NCBI GenBank assembly: GCA_007922225.1
Contig: ML679959.1
Coordinates: forward strand, 20,717,230-20,781,229
Source: Emydura subglobosa
Taxonomy: Eukaryota; Chordata; Testudines; Chelidae
Reading direction: 5' to 3'
DNA: 64,000 bases
Position 1 is the first letter of the stretch; each line of letters begins with the position of its first letter. Both the position numbers and the translations under genes were made by a program. The notes beneath the pieces are model-generated. The model was not told the DNA's origin. It ran no database searches and worked only from the letters and a program-made list of their open reading frames with translations. This document shows positions 1 through 11,262 of this stretch, one piece after another.

Positions 1-46
<46 letters not shown>
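1..46. repeat. (CA)n microsatellite
   Basis: The window opens inside a perfect CA dinucleotide tract of 23 units, so the true tract continues to the left. A short CA-rich run also occurs near 2630. Such tracts are common in vertebrate nuclear DNA and are usually length-polymorphic. Confidence 0.98.
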
Positions 47-51
<5 letters not shown>

Positions 52-1022
52 ACATCAGCAAGTGCTAATAGAGTTCTCTCTAGGCTGGAGATCATCAAGT
101 CAACATTCTGTAGCACAATGAGCAATGAAAGATTGAATTTGTTTGTGCTCCTAACAGTTGACAATGATGCTAATATACATATGTACCTTATTGAATTATG
201 CAGCGTATTTCAGCACCTAGAAACTCTTCTCTGGTTTCTGATGCTATCATTATAAAGGTGCATAAATACATAGTTAGGGACACGCATACTTCAAATACAT
301 ATTTTTAGTCTGATTATCATCAGCTGGAATTTCCCCTGTAGAACTCTGGCATATCAATGGAAAACGCCGCTAAAAGATTTGTTCAGTGATAGATTATAAA
401 AACAGCTACAGTGGGACTCACCTTCCCTAGATTTGAGTGCTGCAATACCATCTACATGTTTATGTGAGACCTGATCCTCATTGACTCCAGTGGATATGGG
501 ATTGAGCCCTGGAAGCATTTCTCATTAGGGATGAGCATACCAGTAAGGATAAAATGAAGAACTCCCCTAACTTACCTACATTTTTAAAGCCAAACTTGAA
601 CCAACCCCCTTTAAATTGAGAAACACTGGGGAGGAGTGGGTAACCAGAATTAACATCAGAAGCAGACTGGGATTTGTGCAGTTAGGGACTTGCTTTTGCC
701 TTTTAGGCTGTCAATTTCTACATGCCTGTGTCACTGTTAGAGGTATTATTTCTCAGCAAATAAACCAGCCTTCCATTTTGCTTCATTTTTTTTAATTCAT
801 TTTGCTTTCTGTTGGTCTTTCTCCCTTGCCACCAGACAAATTGCTCTGGAATTAATTCCTGTAACTTTTTCCCAATTTCTCTGTGTGTTTTCCAAGACTT
901 TTTCAAATCTTTCCTCTTTCCTCACCCTTGAAACACTTTACTGAGTAATCATGGATTCCTGAAAATTTGCCATTCAGTTCTGGCAGATACGTGGTACACA
1001 GTTCTCCCTCAGAGACTCAACA
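47..1022. other. Unannotated AT-rich stretch
   Basis: I see no coding frame, RNA gene or recognisable repeat here. The open frames present are short and have no family resemblance. Confidence 0.5.
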
Positions 1023-1029
1023 TATATAG

Positions 1030-1125
1030 AAGGACTGGGATTTTCAGAAGAGCCTACAGGAGTTAGGTGCTCAATTTCTTGGCCATTCAATGGGAGTTGA
1101 GTGTCTAATTCCTATTTTCAAGAGA
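1030..1125. repeat. Degenerate fragment of the GATTTTCA foldback family
   Basis: The segment starts with a 'gggattttcagaa'-like end, carries 'ggagttaggtgctcaa' and 'caatgggagt' in the middle and finishes with 'cctattttcaaga'. These are the diverged landmarks of the small palindromic family seen in better copies at 34911-35010 and 46959-47049. Family membership is inferred from shared motifs only. Confidence 0.45.
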
Positions 1126-1489
1126 ACCAACATCACTAACTTGGGCTGCCATTATTATGATGTATCATACTGGGGAGCAATGTCTAATATGGTTATAAAT
1201 CCATTAAACTGAAAATCCATCAGCTGATAGATTGCAAACTAATAGATTGCTAGGCAATAAATTAAGAGAGGAAAATAGTTTCTACAAACAATTACAGGAG
1301 CACAGAAATAATACACATGCAGTTATTCAATATACTGTTAATCATAAAAACATTAGAGTCTTTAGTTTCTGCTTAAACCAGTGTATAACCTCATTAGACA
1401 TCCAGGAACAATACTTTGATATGACCCACTTCTCTGTGCTATAAACCACAGTTTTATGATACAGCTAATATTTTAAACTTATCATTAGG

Positions 1490-1622
1490 GCTGGTCAGAA
1501 CATTTTCAATAGAATGGGGTGGGTGGGGTTGTGCAAAATATGCTGTTTCATTGAAGCCTAATTTTTTGGGGAAACATTGATTTTGATAAAGATTTTAACT
1601 GAAAGGTTTCTGAGATTCAGGG
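1490..1622 (+). repeat. Fragment of a 'ggctggtcaaaattttc' repeat family
   Basis: The segment begins 'gggctggtcagaacatttt' and continues with runs rich in TTTT, GGGGAAAC and 'gaaaggtttctgag'. A larger opposite-strand copy, ending 'gaaaaattttgaccag', lies at 35775-36005. I cannot name the family. It appears non-coding. Confidence 0.4.
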
Positions 1623-1872
1623 TGGACTCTGGTCACAGAGAAAGAGAGATCAGAATCAGACATCTGACCATGTTAATCCAAACTGATGTTTTTATGCAAT
1701 TCTATTTAGCAAGAATGTTCAAAATATTTTATTTTGGTTCCAAATAAAAGCCATATTCAAAACATCCAATGTCACAAAATGAAATATTGTTCTCTGGCCA
1801 TGTCTGCTTATCATGTTAACGCCAGCTGAATGAAGTAGAATAAACACTAACTAAAGATATAAACATACTGTA

Positions 1873-1975
1873 ATGAGTCAGATTCTAATCACAATTACAC
1901 TTGTGTAAATCCAGAATAATTCTATTGATGTTAATAGATGCAAGTCTGAACTCATACTGGTATAATTCAGTTCAA
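1873..1975. repeat. Miniature element, 'agtcagattct...tgtaaatccag' family
   Basis: The sequence reads 'gagtcagattctaatcaca', then 'acacttgtgtaaatccaga' and 'ataattctattgatgttaa'. This matches the left arm and centre of a common amniote palindromic element. The right arm is degenerate ('actcatactggtataattc'). Related copies are at 16522-16624, 19312-19407, 35313-35395 and 39921-40008. Confidence 0.5.
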
Positions 1976-2639
1976 TTTTACCCTCCCCCCCCAACTTTAT
2001 TCTGTGTGATAATAAAAAACCCTCTGATCTAAACTCTCCTGAACATGGGAGTTAAAAATCCAAATTAACCTTAATTTTCCCAAATGTCAGTGAGCTCAGA
2101 CTCACATGTAAAAAGGATAGTGTAAAGTTGTGAACTGGATCTAAGATTGTGTTTTAGATCCATCTCTATTTGCAATCTATTCCTGGCTTGCTGGATACTC
2201 AAATAGCTCCAGTTGCAGCATTAAGTGGTCTTTTCTTTGTGCTTTTATAAAACCAGTGATCACACCCAACCCCTGTTAAGAAAAGCTTCTCCTAAACCCC
2301 TGAGGTCGACTGTAGTTCAAATCCCTACACAGTCACACTCCAGTCTGAAAAGAAAAAGTGCCACAGACACAATTACTACCATAAATCTTGTTTTCATGCA
2401 TATGTGCCCTTCAGAAGTCAGGACTGAAACCACAGTCTTTCTGCTCCAATACCACAGGCCTCTGCTACCTGTACAAAAAGAGATTCCTACAGGCTACACC
2501 ACAGTAAGCCAGGTCCTCTTTGTGAGCTAAGCACTAGAGGGCAATATCATTCACTTAACAAAGCAATGTCCAAATACAAATGTTTTTATGAATTTGCTTT
2601 TCAAATAAATAAGCATATGTATTTGTTTCACACACACAC
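1976..2639. other. Unannotated stretch
   Basis: A C-rich run lies at 1982-1992. A 101-codon open frame at 2225-2530 has no recognisable composition or motif, and I take it as chance. Nothing else is seen. Confidence 0.45.
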
Positions 2640-2649
2640 CAGCAGTTTC

Positions 2650-2836
2650 AGCATGAGCTAGTGCTCAAGTAAGTATAGCCTGTGCTGAAGCCAGGGCTGC
2701 CACAGCTTCACCGCTACTGATACGCACACTTGCTAGATTCAGACTAGCTCAGAAACACCGACACATGCTGCAATCACACTTCCCATTGCAATTGCATAGC
2801 CAGTATTGTGCTAGTGTAGACGAGCCAGAAAATTAA
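2650..2836. repeat. Possible fragment of a 'gtgtagacg' DNA-element family
   Basis: Words such as 'gcatgagctagtgctcaag', 'gctgcaatcacacttccc' and the terminal 'ctagtgtagacgagcca' resemble the right-hand part of the element at 6594-6902, which also has 'aggcaatcacaccaccgac' followed by 'gtgtagacgtac'. The left end is not defined. Confidence 0.35.
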
Positions 2837-4803
2837 ACTGGCTATAAACAGACAACAAAATGGATCAGCCTTCTGTCATCTTCCATTTTTAGCTATGTTT
2901 GCTTTGAGTGGAGGGCCCCAGGAAACCAAAATGGAATAAATGGTAACAAAGAAATCGGCGGGCGGGGGGGGGATTAAGTCACTGTTATCCTGCTCTTTGT
3001 GCAGTTGCTTGCACCCGTGCAAAATGGGTGTCAAATGCTACCCAATCAGAATGGCAAAATTTCCACCAGTTTTGAACTGGTACAAATGTCTATGCAAAGT
3101 GCATAACAACAGTGAATGGGGCCCCAATTTCTAAAAATTCAATGTAATAATGTAAGCTGATGGCAGTGCACTTTAAAATATGTACATTATTATTTTTATT
3201 CTTGATAGTGCCTTTTCAATCGTGTTTAAGTAGCTAGAGGCTCATGTTTTTATCCACTTTTCAAGTCATGGATTACAAGCACCCCAGTAATTTTTCATGG
3301 GAAAGCATTTCCTTACCACCTTGTTGTGCAGTCTCTCTCTTTGTTTCTTGGCAAGAGGTAATTCCACTGGAATTAAACACCTCCAGGAAAAATTATACAG
3401 GTTTTATGGCATATTGCAAGAGATTCTTGTGTGTATTTAGAACTGGAGCAACGATAACCTACTTCATAATGACTGTTCTCACAGGTAGTGAAATTATACA
3501 TTTCTTTTAATCCAGAGAGAGTTTGGACCATCTCTGCTGCATTTATTTCCTATCTTTCAAGCTCAGTAGTTACTCTTTACAAAAGCATATTGAATGTCAC
3601 AGTGGATTACAACCCAGCTACATCTGTTCTCTCTTGTTTTTTAGATATTACATTCATTGTATTTCACAGCATGAACTCACAATCAAGACGCTGAATATTG
3701 CTCCATGATAAATGTCACAGAAGAAGAAATGGTCCAATGCCAATTTCATTATCACAATTCTGGCACATCTCCTTGAACAATGCCTCTTATTGCTCGTTGC
3801 TTTACATGGACAAAGGTAGCAAAATGCTCTTTCAGATTCAAAACCTTTCAGCCAATACAGTGTTTATATAAATCAGTAGAAAAGCAATGTTACCACAATC
3901 TTGTTTTAATTAGTTCGTTTTCCTTTTCTGTTTTTTCTTCGGAAAATATTTTTTAAAACCGCTGATGATAATCATGCTCCTTTCCTTTCTTGGGTGTTTA
4001 TGGATTTAGAACTTACACGGGTGAGTAACTTTAAACAGGTTAGTACAGCATTATACTCAATGGCTCCATTGGCACATGTAAAGTGCTGCATTCAGGCTTT
4101 TAATACTGGCTGTCTGCACTCACCACTGAAATGCAGCCTCCTCTCGGGGTGAAATGTGGCAGCTGTTTAACAGTATGCAGCAAAATTCCACTTCAGTTTT
4201 AAGGCTTGATCTGGCAAAGATTTATAAATAAGCTACTTCCTCAAATTGAGTTCATGTGCAGAAAGTTACTCACACACGCAAGTGTCTACAAAGGCCAGGC
4301 CCTAAGATAGAAGCAAGGAAATAAGTTCACCCCCCAATCCTCAGCAGAATCAACAGCTGTCCAGTCTCAAAGCACAGGTCAGAGTAGCCTGAAAGCTGCC
4401 CTAAATTGTGCCTAGGGCCATCCCGACAGTTAGGGACCAAACAGAGGCTGGGGTGCCCTGGCCATGCTTCTCTTTTCCCTAGGCATGCTCCCTATACTGG
4501 GGTCCAGGATGGATTGGAGTAGGAGCCGCTCTAACAACTCAACAACTCTAACAACAGTGGGTTCCCTAGCTAGAGGGAATCCAACCAGACCCAAATCTGC
4601 CAGCTTCTAATGGACCAGAGAATCTGGCCACTGTATCAAATCGAAAACGATACACAGTTAGAACCAGAATTAGGGTAAGCAGCATGAAATTCCATAGGCT
4701 GGAATCTGATGCCTGCGTTAACACCCTACCCTTGCAATAAGGCTGTGGGGTTGTTAGAGCTCACAAGTGGTCAGGATCTCAGCTTCACGTCTTATCCAAA
4801 AGA
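2837..4803. other. Unannotated stretch of about 2 kb
   Basis: I see no gene and no clear repeat. There is a short G run near 2965-2972 and a CAACTCTAACAACA simple patch near 4535-4556. Overlapping open frames of 61-88 codons at 3244-3708 are AT-rich, unrelated to anything I recognise and probably chance. Confidence 0.45.
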
Positions 4804-4943
4804 TGGGGGATAAAATTTTCAAAAGCACCTTAAGTACCTCAGTCCCATTTTCCAAAGTTGACATTTCCGACAGGCGGGAGGCAAAAGGTTGGGGGAGGGG
4901 GAAGGCTGGACTTAGGCACTTTTGAAAGTGTCTAGTAAAATCC
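4804..4943. repeat. Foldback-family miniature element (AAAATTTTCAAAAG type)
   Basis: The left end 'ggggataaaattttcaaaag' and the right part 'gacttaggcacttttgaaag' ending in 'taaaatcc' form imperfect inverted arms. A G-rich patch interrupts the centre. It is the same family as 17422-17589. Confidence 0.55.
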
Positions 4944-6369
4944 ATTCCACTTATTGGGAAGACATCTGGATATCTGACCAGATAGCTTCCCTATGCCTCA
5001 TTAGTAAAATCATACGCAGTTTGTTCTCGCACTCAGCTTTCACCTCAGTGCTGTGAATAACAGCAAACTGAGTCATGTATATAGCACAGCTTCCCAGCAA
5101 AATGTTTCCCTGACCTCTTCATCCTTTGCAAAGGTTTCCAAACAGGGAGGTGCCTGTAGCCATCCGATCCAGGCCTAAATATAATTTATACAAAATAGAT
5201 TGCAAGGAGATGAACCAAAGGGATTTTTATCAGCAAGATTTAATCGAGTTTCTCCACTGAAGTGTAGTCTTTATGTCCCCCAACATGTGTACTGGGTTTA
5301 ATAAAGTAGGGGAGAGCTTTTTTATTCTGCAGAAACTCCCTGCCATGAAAAGTAAGATCAATGTACAGTTCATCTCTGGTTACCATTTGTTATGTACTCA
5401 GAGCAATGCCAGAAGTACAGTAATAGTAGCTTCATGTCCTTTGAGCTTTATTGAAAAGGTTGATGGTGTTTATGGTCATTTGTACCATCCTTATCTGCAT
5501 GGTAAATAGCAAGTTTCTCTATAATTGCATGGGTCTCTCTCTAAATAGTCTTCACTTTCCCTCTATAGCTCTTATATGCTGAAAGCTGGGACTGAATTCT
5601 TATTTATCTCTCTGTCTAAGAACCACAGGATTTTTCTGTAAAGGAACAGGCAATTATTGTAAATGGGGAATGCTCTGAAGGGAGTGAAAAGTCAGCACAA
5701 AGTTCTTTTTCAACACAATTCTCCTTGCAGTGACGGAAGCCAGTTGATACTCCAGCATAATGAGAATAAAAGATGGTTGAGATCTTTCAAAGCCATCTAC
5801 AAGATTTAGACATACAGCTCCCATTATGATAGTAACTAAGCTGGGAAATCCAGGATTCCCCTTAGTCAACTTTGCTTTGTTGTCTAGTGAGAAATCTGCA
5901 TATGCTTTCTGTCTCTTGTGCATGTCACGGTAATTATGCTCAAGCTGTTACAAAGGAAACACCCTGAGTAAATACAGGATCCTGTGGACAATATTCACAA
6001 TTGCTATGTCAATTCTGTTTAATAAAGATAAAGTTAGCTGTTGCCATTATTACATATCTTTCCATTTAACTAGCAATACAGGGCATATTAGAGCTGATAA
6101 GATTTCATAACTAAGAGACAAAGTATGGCAAACTGGGTATACTTGTCACAAACCATAAAGTAGAAATGGAACAGACGTGTTTCATATTGACTTGCTAGAC
6201 TTTACACATGTTCTGTATAGTCCTACTGCTAGAATTAAAGTTTTAGCAGATTACATTTCCCCCACTTCATTTTATAGCCCAAGAATCTTCCCTATTTGTC
6301 AAATCAACTTCAGCAACTGTGATGCATAGAAAGGTTTAACAAGCAAGAGATGAAAATAATATCGAGAGA
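4944..6369. other. Unannotated stretch
   Basis: No gene or repeat is recognised. The short open frames at 5273-5509 (+) and 5654-5923 (-) have no family signature. Confidence 0.45.
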
Positions 6370-6473
6370 GTAGGATGGTTCAGCAGTTAGCGTGTGAGCC
6401 TGGGACTCAGGATGCGCAACTTCAGCACCACTCGACCACAAACTTCCTGGGTGACCCTGGCCCGGTCACTTTT
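6370..6473 (+). mobile_element. SINE, 5' (tRNA-like) part, split by insertions
   Basis: This is the head and start of the core of a MIR/CORE-like SINE. It reads 'ggatggttcagcagttagcg' (A-box-like region) and then 'aacttcctgggtgaccctgg' followed by 'cccggtcactt'. In intact copies this is followed directly by the 'ctctgtgcctcagtttcccc' segment. Here that segment lies 430 bases away, at 6904. The pieces are collinear and on the same strand, so they are one SINE interrupted by later insertions. The B-box region is degraded. Confidence 0.65.
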
Positions 6474-6592
6474 AAAGGTTTCAGGTGCCTAAATATTCAA
6501 GATATTTCAATGGGAGTTAGGTGCTTTTCAAATCCCACTAGGCTCCCATCCGCATAACTCGATGCCTAAATATCTTTTAAGAACTGGTCTTT
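6474..6592. mobile_element. Palindromic miniature element nested in the SINE
   Basis: It contains 'caggtgcctaaatattcaag', 'caatgggagttaggtgctt' and, at the right end, 'gatgcctaaatatctttt' followed by 'aagaactggtctt'. These are the landmarks of the GGCCAGATTTTCAAAGG-type foldback family, with the left end truncated or diverged. It directly abuts the next inserted element. Confidence 0.55.
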
Positions 6593-6593
6593 A

Positions 6594-6902
6594 GGGTACA
6601 TTCTATACTGCAACTGAAGTGGGGTTGCAGGTTGGGTAAGCATATTAGCCGTACCAGCACTAGCTTTAATCTACTGAGTGTGGCTAAAAATAACTGTCCC
6701 AATGCAGCAGCAGGGATCCTGGCACAGATGGGCTAGCAACTCAAGTATGTACCCAGGGCTCTGGACTGGCTCATAGAGCCCACACTGACGTCCACATTGC
6801 TGCATCTTCACGGTTCTTCTTAGCTGTGCTAGCTAAAGTAAAGCTATGCACGTCTGCCAGCCCAAGAGGCAATCACACCACCGACTGCAGTGTAGACGTA
6901 CT
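6594..6902. mobile_element. Non-autonomous DNA element with 'gtctacactgca'-type ends
   Basis: The left end is 'gggtacattctatactgcaa'. The right end 'gactgcagtgtagacgtact' reads, reverse-complemented, 'agtacgtctacactgcagtc', so the two ends form a diverged inverted repeat of about 20 bp. The interior (about 270 bp) has no coding frame. Size and structure fit a miniature DNA transposon. The superfamily is not clear from the ends alone. It sits between two halves of a SINE. Confidence 0.55.
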
Positions 6903-6903
6903 C

Positions 6904-7035
6904 ATTCTCTCTGTGCCTTAGTTCCCCATCTGTAAAATGGGAATAATAGCACTGCCCTGCGGGGAGTGGTGTGAGGATAAATGCATTCAAGACTGAGAGG
7001 CATGTGAGGTGGGGTCATACAAGTACCTAAGACTG
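6904..7035 (+). mobile_element. SINE, 3' core of the copy begun at 6370
   Basis: The sequence 'tctctctgtgccttagttcc' then 'ccatctgtaaaatgggaata' and 'gtgtgaggataaatgcatt' is the classic MIR/CORE-like 3' core. It begins exactly where the piece ending at 6473 would continue. Confidence 0.75.
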
Positions 7036-8530
7036 ATACGGAAAAGCAACATTACAGCCACACACAGCAAATCATGAACTTCTTACAACTCGCCATCTTG
7101 AGTAAAACCAATGGAAAAATCAAAAAGTCAGCAAATAGAGGAGTCCAGAGAAAGGAGCCCAGAGAAAATATAGGACACCATGATCATTACTGTACAAGGA
7201 AACGTTTCTATAAGTGTGAATTACTGCGTCTTCCACCATGATGGCCATTAAAAAGGTATGGTCTTTTGTCATAGAAAATGGTCACTCAAAAGCTCAGGGT
7301 TTGACACATCTTTTCTAAATAATATTGGGGGGGATGGAGGGGGGATGAGAAGAACAGCAAAACCACCACACTATATTTGTTTTTCTGTCTTACTATGTTT
7401 TTACAATTACTGCTTTTGAATGGGATGCTGTTGCCATTTCAAACCACGTTTAAATATTTACAGTTGTGCATCAAAGCATATACTCTGCTCAAAACTGGTA
7501 TTCCTATTCTCCTTCTTGCTTCCTACTCTCTCTGTGGTCTCATTCTGTACCCGTTTTTTCCTTCTACTTCACGGTCTCTGACCTTATCACTTTTCTTCCC
7601 TTCCTTTACTGTTGTTTTTATTCCTGTTTCTCCCATGGCTGTAAATCTACCCATCACAAACTCTACAATATTTCCATAATTTGTCTTCATTCTGCTTTAT
7701 GCCAAAATCTGTATTTGTCCAGGCCTTAGTTATGTTCCTTTTCCAGCTGCTGAAGTTAGCTATTTCAAGCAGCCATGGAAAAGGTATTGTTTCAGCCCTA
7801 AGAAGATCAAGAGTGATCTTTCATGAAGTAGGACTATGTCAGCCAACTTTTTTATTGACTCCTTATCCATCACTGAATTTGATTCAAGAGTTACCCTCGT
7901 AGAATTCAGAACTTGCCAGGGCCTTACCCCACTATATCCCTCTAATCCCATACCACTTCTTCCCTATCCCCCCAGGCAGGTAAAATTCACTCCTTTGCAG
8001 AGGTTAGCAGCATGTGATCTATGTCCAAATGCAGTTCCACTTATGCCCTGTTCAGTGGCTTAAGCAACACAAAGGCCTTCTACACCATCTCTGCAAAGGG
8101 GTGAACTTCAACATTCAATGCCTCCAATCTGGGATTCCACTGTGTCTTCTACTTGTCTTTGCACATGGAGCACCCTTCCTTCCCTTGTACTATGCCATGT
8201 ATTTGGAGTATTCTTCCCCTCTGCAGTATTCTTGAGGAATCAGGGAGACTCAGATTTCCGTAAACTGCTTTTATTAAATTATTACATCAGAAATGGGTTT
8301 ACTTTCTCACTCTGTCTCCATGTCTCTCCTGGACCTATTTCCTCTCGTCTCTGCACTTCCTGCTGTATAGATGCACAAGATGGCACCATGCCAAACCACC
8401 CATTCCCATGAGCCACTTCCTCTCTTGAAATCCTTCCTTGCAAACCTTCCCTCCCACTTTACCTGGAGTTGCACTTTAAGTCATTTTGTAACACTATGTA
8501 TGACAAAAATAAGTAGACCAAAGGCTGCCC
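7036..8530. other. Unannotated stretch with pyrimidine-rich region
   Basis: There is a G-rich run at 7326-7345. From 7377 to about 8410 the plus strand is pyrimidine-rich and shows several overlapping open frames of 70-100 codons in different phases. That pattern comes from low stop density in CT-rich DNA, not from a gene. No motif is recognised in any of them. Confidence 0.45.
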
Positions 8531-8590
8531 TCAGTTACAATTATGCAACCCTATTGACTGCAATGCAGCTCCAGGAGTAAAACAGTGAGC
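8531..8590. repeat. Miniature-element fragment ('cagttac...ctattgactgcaatg')
   Basis: 'tcagttacaattatgcaacc' followed by 'ctattgactgcaatgcagct' and 'ccaggagtaaaa' resembles one half of the palindromic family represented at 1873-1975 and 19312-19407. Confidence 0.35.
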
Positions 8591-10359
8591 AACATTAAGC
8601 TCATTATATTGTGAGTCATTAAAAGAATCCCACACATTTTTCAGCATGGCAATCCATACATTGCCAAACCCACATTTTTTAGCAGTGCACAGTACTAATA
8701 GCAATTTTTGTCTCAATGGTACAAGTGTAAACATGGGAAATGGGGATGACTGACTATTTTTGGACACAACTGTCTTGAACTCAGTATGAATAACAAACCA
8801 AACATGTATATTTTGGCAGCTTCAGGTGAACTCAATTAAGCACCTCATCTGTCCTAAACCATACAAATTCTGATCTGGCCCATAGAATGCTCCCCTACAT
8901 TTGTTGCTATCCCATCAATTCCAGCCAGGTTTCAACAGCTCAGATTGCCACCACTGGGTTGACTGTGGAAATCTTGTGCATGCCAAAATATTTCACACAG
9001 AGGAAAAAGCAACCCAGGATGTTCTCTTGTGCCCTGCTCTGACCTGGGGAAGCCACGGTTGAGAAATAAGCCAGCCCAACAAACTTGTGTGGGACTTGGT
9101 AGCACAATATAACCAGCATAGAAATGCCTTGGATAATAAAACAGACCTTGCATTTGGATCTCTGGGAGAGAGGAAAAAGAGAAGTATAATTGTATCAGAA
9201 GAAAAAGGCGGCTAGGATAGAATCAGGTTCACTATGGAAAGGAAAGTGTTACATCCTCCAGAAAGTTAGTTGTACTATGGGAGGAGAACTGTAGAGTTAG
9301 GGAGCTGATCAAGAAGATGGTCAGATGCAGTGTATAGGAACAGGGCAGTATCTTTTTCAATGGTATGCGAGCCCTCCTGGTACTCACTGTCTTCTATGTT
9401 GTAGAAAGCCTCCCACCCCTCATCAGAGAAGATGTGTGTGTGGGGCTACGCCTTGTATGCTTGTGTATATTTAGTAAAAACATTTATTTGGGATCAGCTG
9501 TACCCATGCTGTTTCTCATATTGTTTTTTGTTGTGTAAAGAGTAAAAGACACAGAATCAGGGAAAGAGAAAGTCAGAGAGAGAGTCAGGACCAAGAAAAG
9601 GACAAGTCAAGACGACCTCAAAAGTTTCAGACCAACTTCCCATTAGCAACTTAACATTTTAGGACTTGTCCCAGTTGAACCAAATGTCAGAATCTTTAGC
9701 TGCTAGCACGTCAATTGCATTGACCCCGTTCTGTCCATATCTTCAAGCACTTTGGAAATATTAGCAACATGTTCCTTTTTAAAACCAACGTTCACTTCCT
9801 TTTGATTTTAAAAGGAAGAAATTGGGATGACTAGCTCTTCCCCTAAAATTGTTTAACATCTCTCTTCAGCCAGTATTGTGCAGATGTATTATAATGACCT
9901 TTCATTAGAGTAACAGTGCTGTGGTTATGTAGTAAAATAATGGGGGTATGGGAAAATAGAGCTTCAGAAAATATTTGGAGTAGGCCCAATAAATCTTAGG
10001 TCTGTTGAAGTTCAGACTTTTATTTTTGACTAATTATTTTGGTCATTTTGGCCATCTATTTGGGGCTGTCTCTTAAGGCGAGAAGGCATTAAAAACTAAC
10101 TATGCCTCCTTGAAATAGGAATATTCATTTTTGGAAATGTAAAAGACAAAGGGCAGAATAGACTTACTGGAATAAAGCATAAAGGGAAAAGATACATGCT
10201 GTGTAGTGCAGCCCACTCTTCAGTCAATGAAGCCATTGAATAAAGTGATATGTTGTAACTAACATTTGCTCCCAATATGCTCCACTGAAGCAAAGGCTTG
10301 CTTAGCTTGACCTCTTACTTGACAGCACGTTATTATTTTTTATTTTTTTTTAAATGGAG
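8591..10359. other. Unannotated stretch
   Basis: No gene or clear repeat is seen. Short GTGTGTG and AGAGAGAG patches occur near 9433-9440 and 9576-9585. Confidence 0.45.
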
Positions 10360-10365
10360 AACACT

Positions 10366-10480
10366 TTAAACTGGGGTTTTATTCTTCCTTCAGTGCCAAA
10401 CTGTACAACTCTCATTAACATGGCTTCCATTGACTTTAATGAGACCACGGGGCTAAATCAAGCACAAACTCTCCGACCAT
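10366..10480. repeat. Possible miniature-element fragment
   Basis: 'aaactggggttttattcttc', 'ctcattaacatggcttccat' and 'tgactttaatgagaccacgg' followed by 'ggctaaatc' resemble the centre and right end of the 'cattgacttcaatgg' palindromic families. The arms are poorly preserved. Confidence 0.3.
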
Positions 10481-11188
10481 CAAAAATTCATGAACAAAGC
10501 CCAAATAAATGTGACGTGCAGAGAGCTGGATCCCCACCCCAGGCAGTAAAGCACCTGTGCAGCTGCACAGGCAACACTAGTGGCCACTGCTTTGGGACCA
10601 TGGAGTCATGGCAGATTCTCAGTTGTCCCCATGCTACAGCTAAGTGCAGCTTCTATATGCAGCTTACCTGCAGCCGGATCCCCATCACCACAGCCTTGTG
10701 TGACCAAACAATAGTAGCTCTGATGCTTTTAAAGATTTTATGCAATAATCAGTCTGTGAAGCAGAGCTGGAGGGAGGAGGCAAGATTTTCCCTCCAAAAA
10801 AAATAATAGAGCTTACTACAGCAAGGCCATGATTCCTGCACGTCCTTGCATGGCATGCTATGCAAAAGCTATAGCAAGTGGAGGCTACACATGGGCACAT
10901 GCAGGGTTAAGTCACAGGCACACAGGTCTTCAGTTAGCAGTAGTTCCATTCATCTTTCGCGCTTGTTCCCGTACTTGAAAGGGAACAAAGTAAGAAAGTC
11001 ACTGGGTGTGGGTGGAGAATGGGCCTTTCTGAGGAGACAGGAAGCAAGCGCCTCATTCCCGGGATTAAGCCTCAACGCGGTGAATGTGATGAAGCCTCAA
11101 AGAAAGTGGTGGATCTTTTTTGCCCTCTAGTGGCTGGTCCACATAAATGACTTGGGAGCCAACCCCTTCCCGCTAGCAGAAAGAGTTC
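10481..11188. other. Unannotated stretch, mildly GC-rich
   Basis: The 150-codon plus-strand open frame from 10354 to 10806 covers part of this. It shows no domain, signal peptide or repeat structure, and its first part overlaps a repeat fragment. No gene is called. Confidence 0.45.
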
Positions 11189-11262
11189 TTTAGCGCAAGC
11201 AGTAGAGCATCATTCTTTTAGCCATGAGTGTTTCTGCGTCAAAGTCTGTTGTCAGCCCAAGG
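11189..11262 (+). repeat. Degenerate tRNA-like sequence (possible SINE head)
   Basis: 'tagcgcaagcagtagagcat' looks like a pol III A box. 'cattcttttagccatgag' sits where an anticodon arm would be (TTTT core, lysine-like). 'gcgtcaaagtctg' is a poor B box. The acceptor ends do not pair well, so this is not a functional tRNA gene. It may be an old tRNA-derived SINE head. Confidence 0.3.

Noticed and set aside
7377..8411. Cluster of overlapping plus-strand frames
   Set aside because: It is caused by pyrimidine-rich sequence with few stops. The frames are in different phases with no shared protein features.
10354..10806. 150-codon plus-strand open frame
   Set aside because: No domain, signal or repeat structure is seen. 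The first part overlaps a repeat fragment, and an opposing frame overlaps the end.
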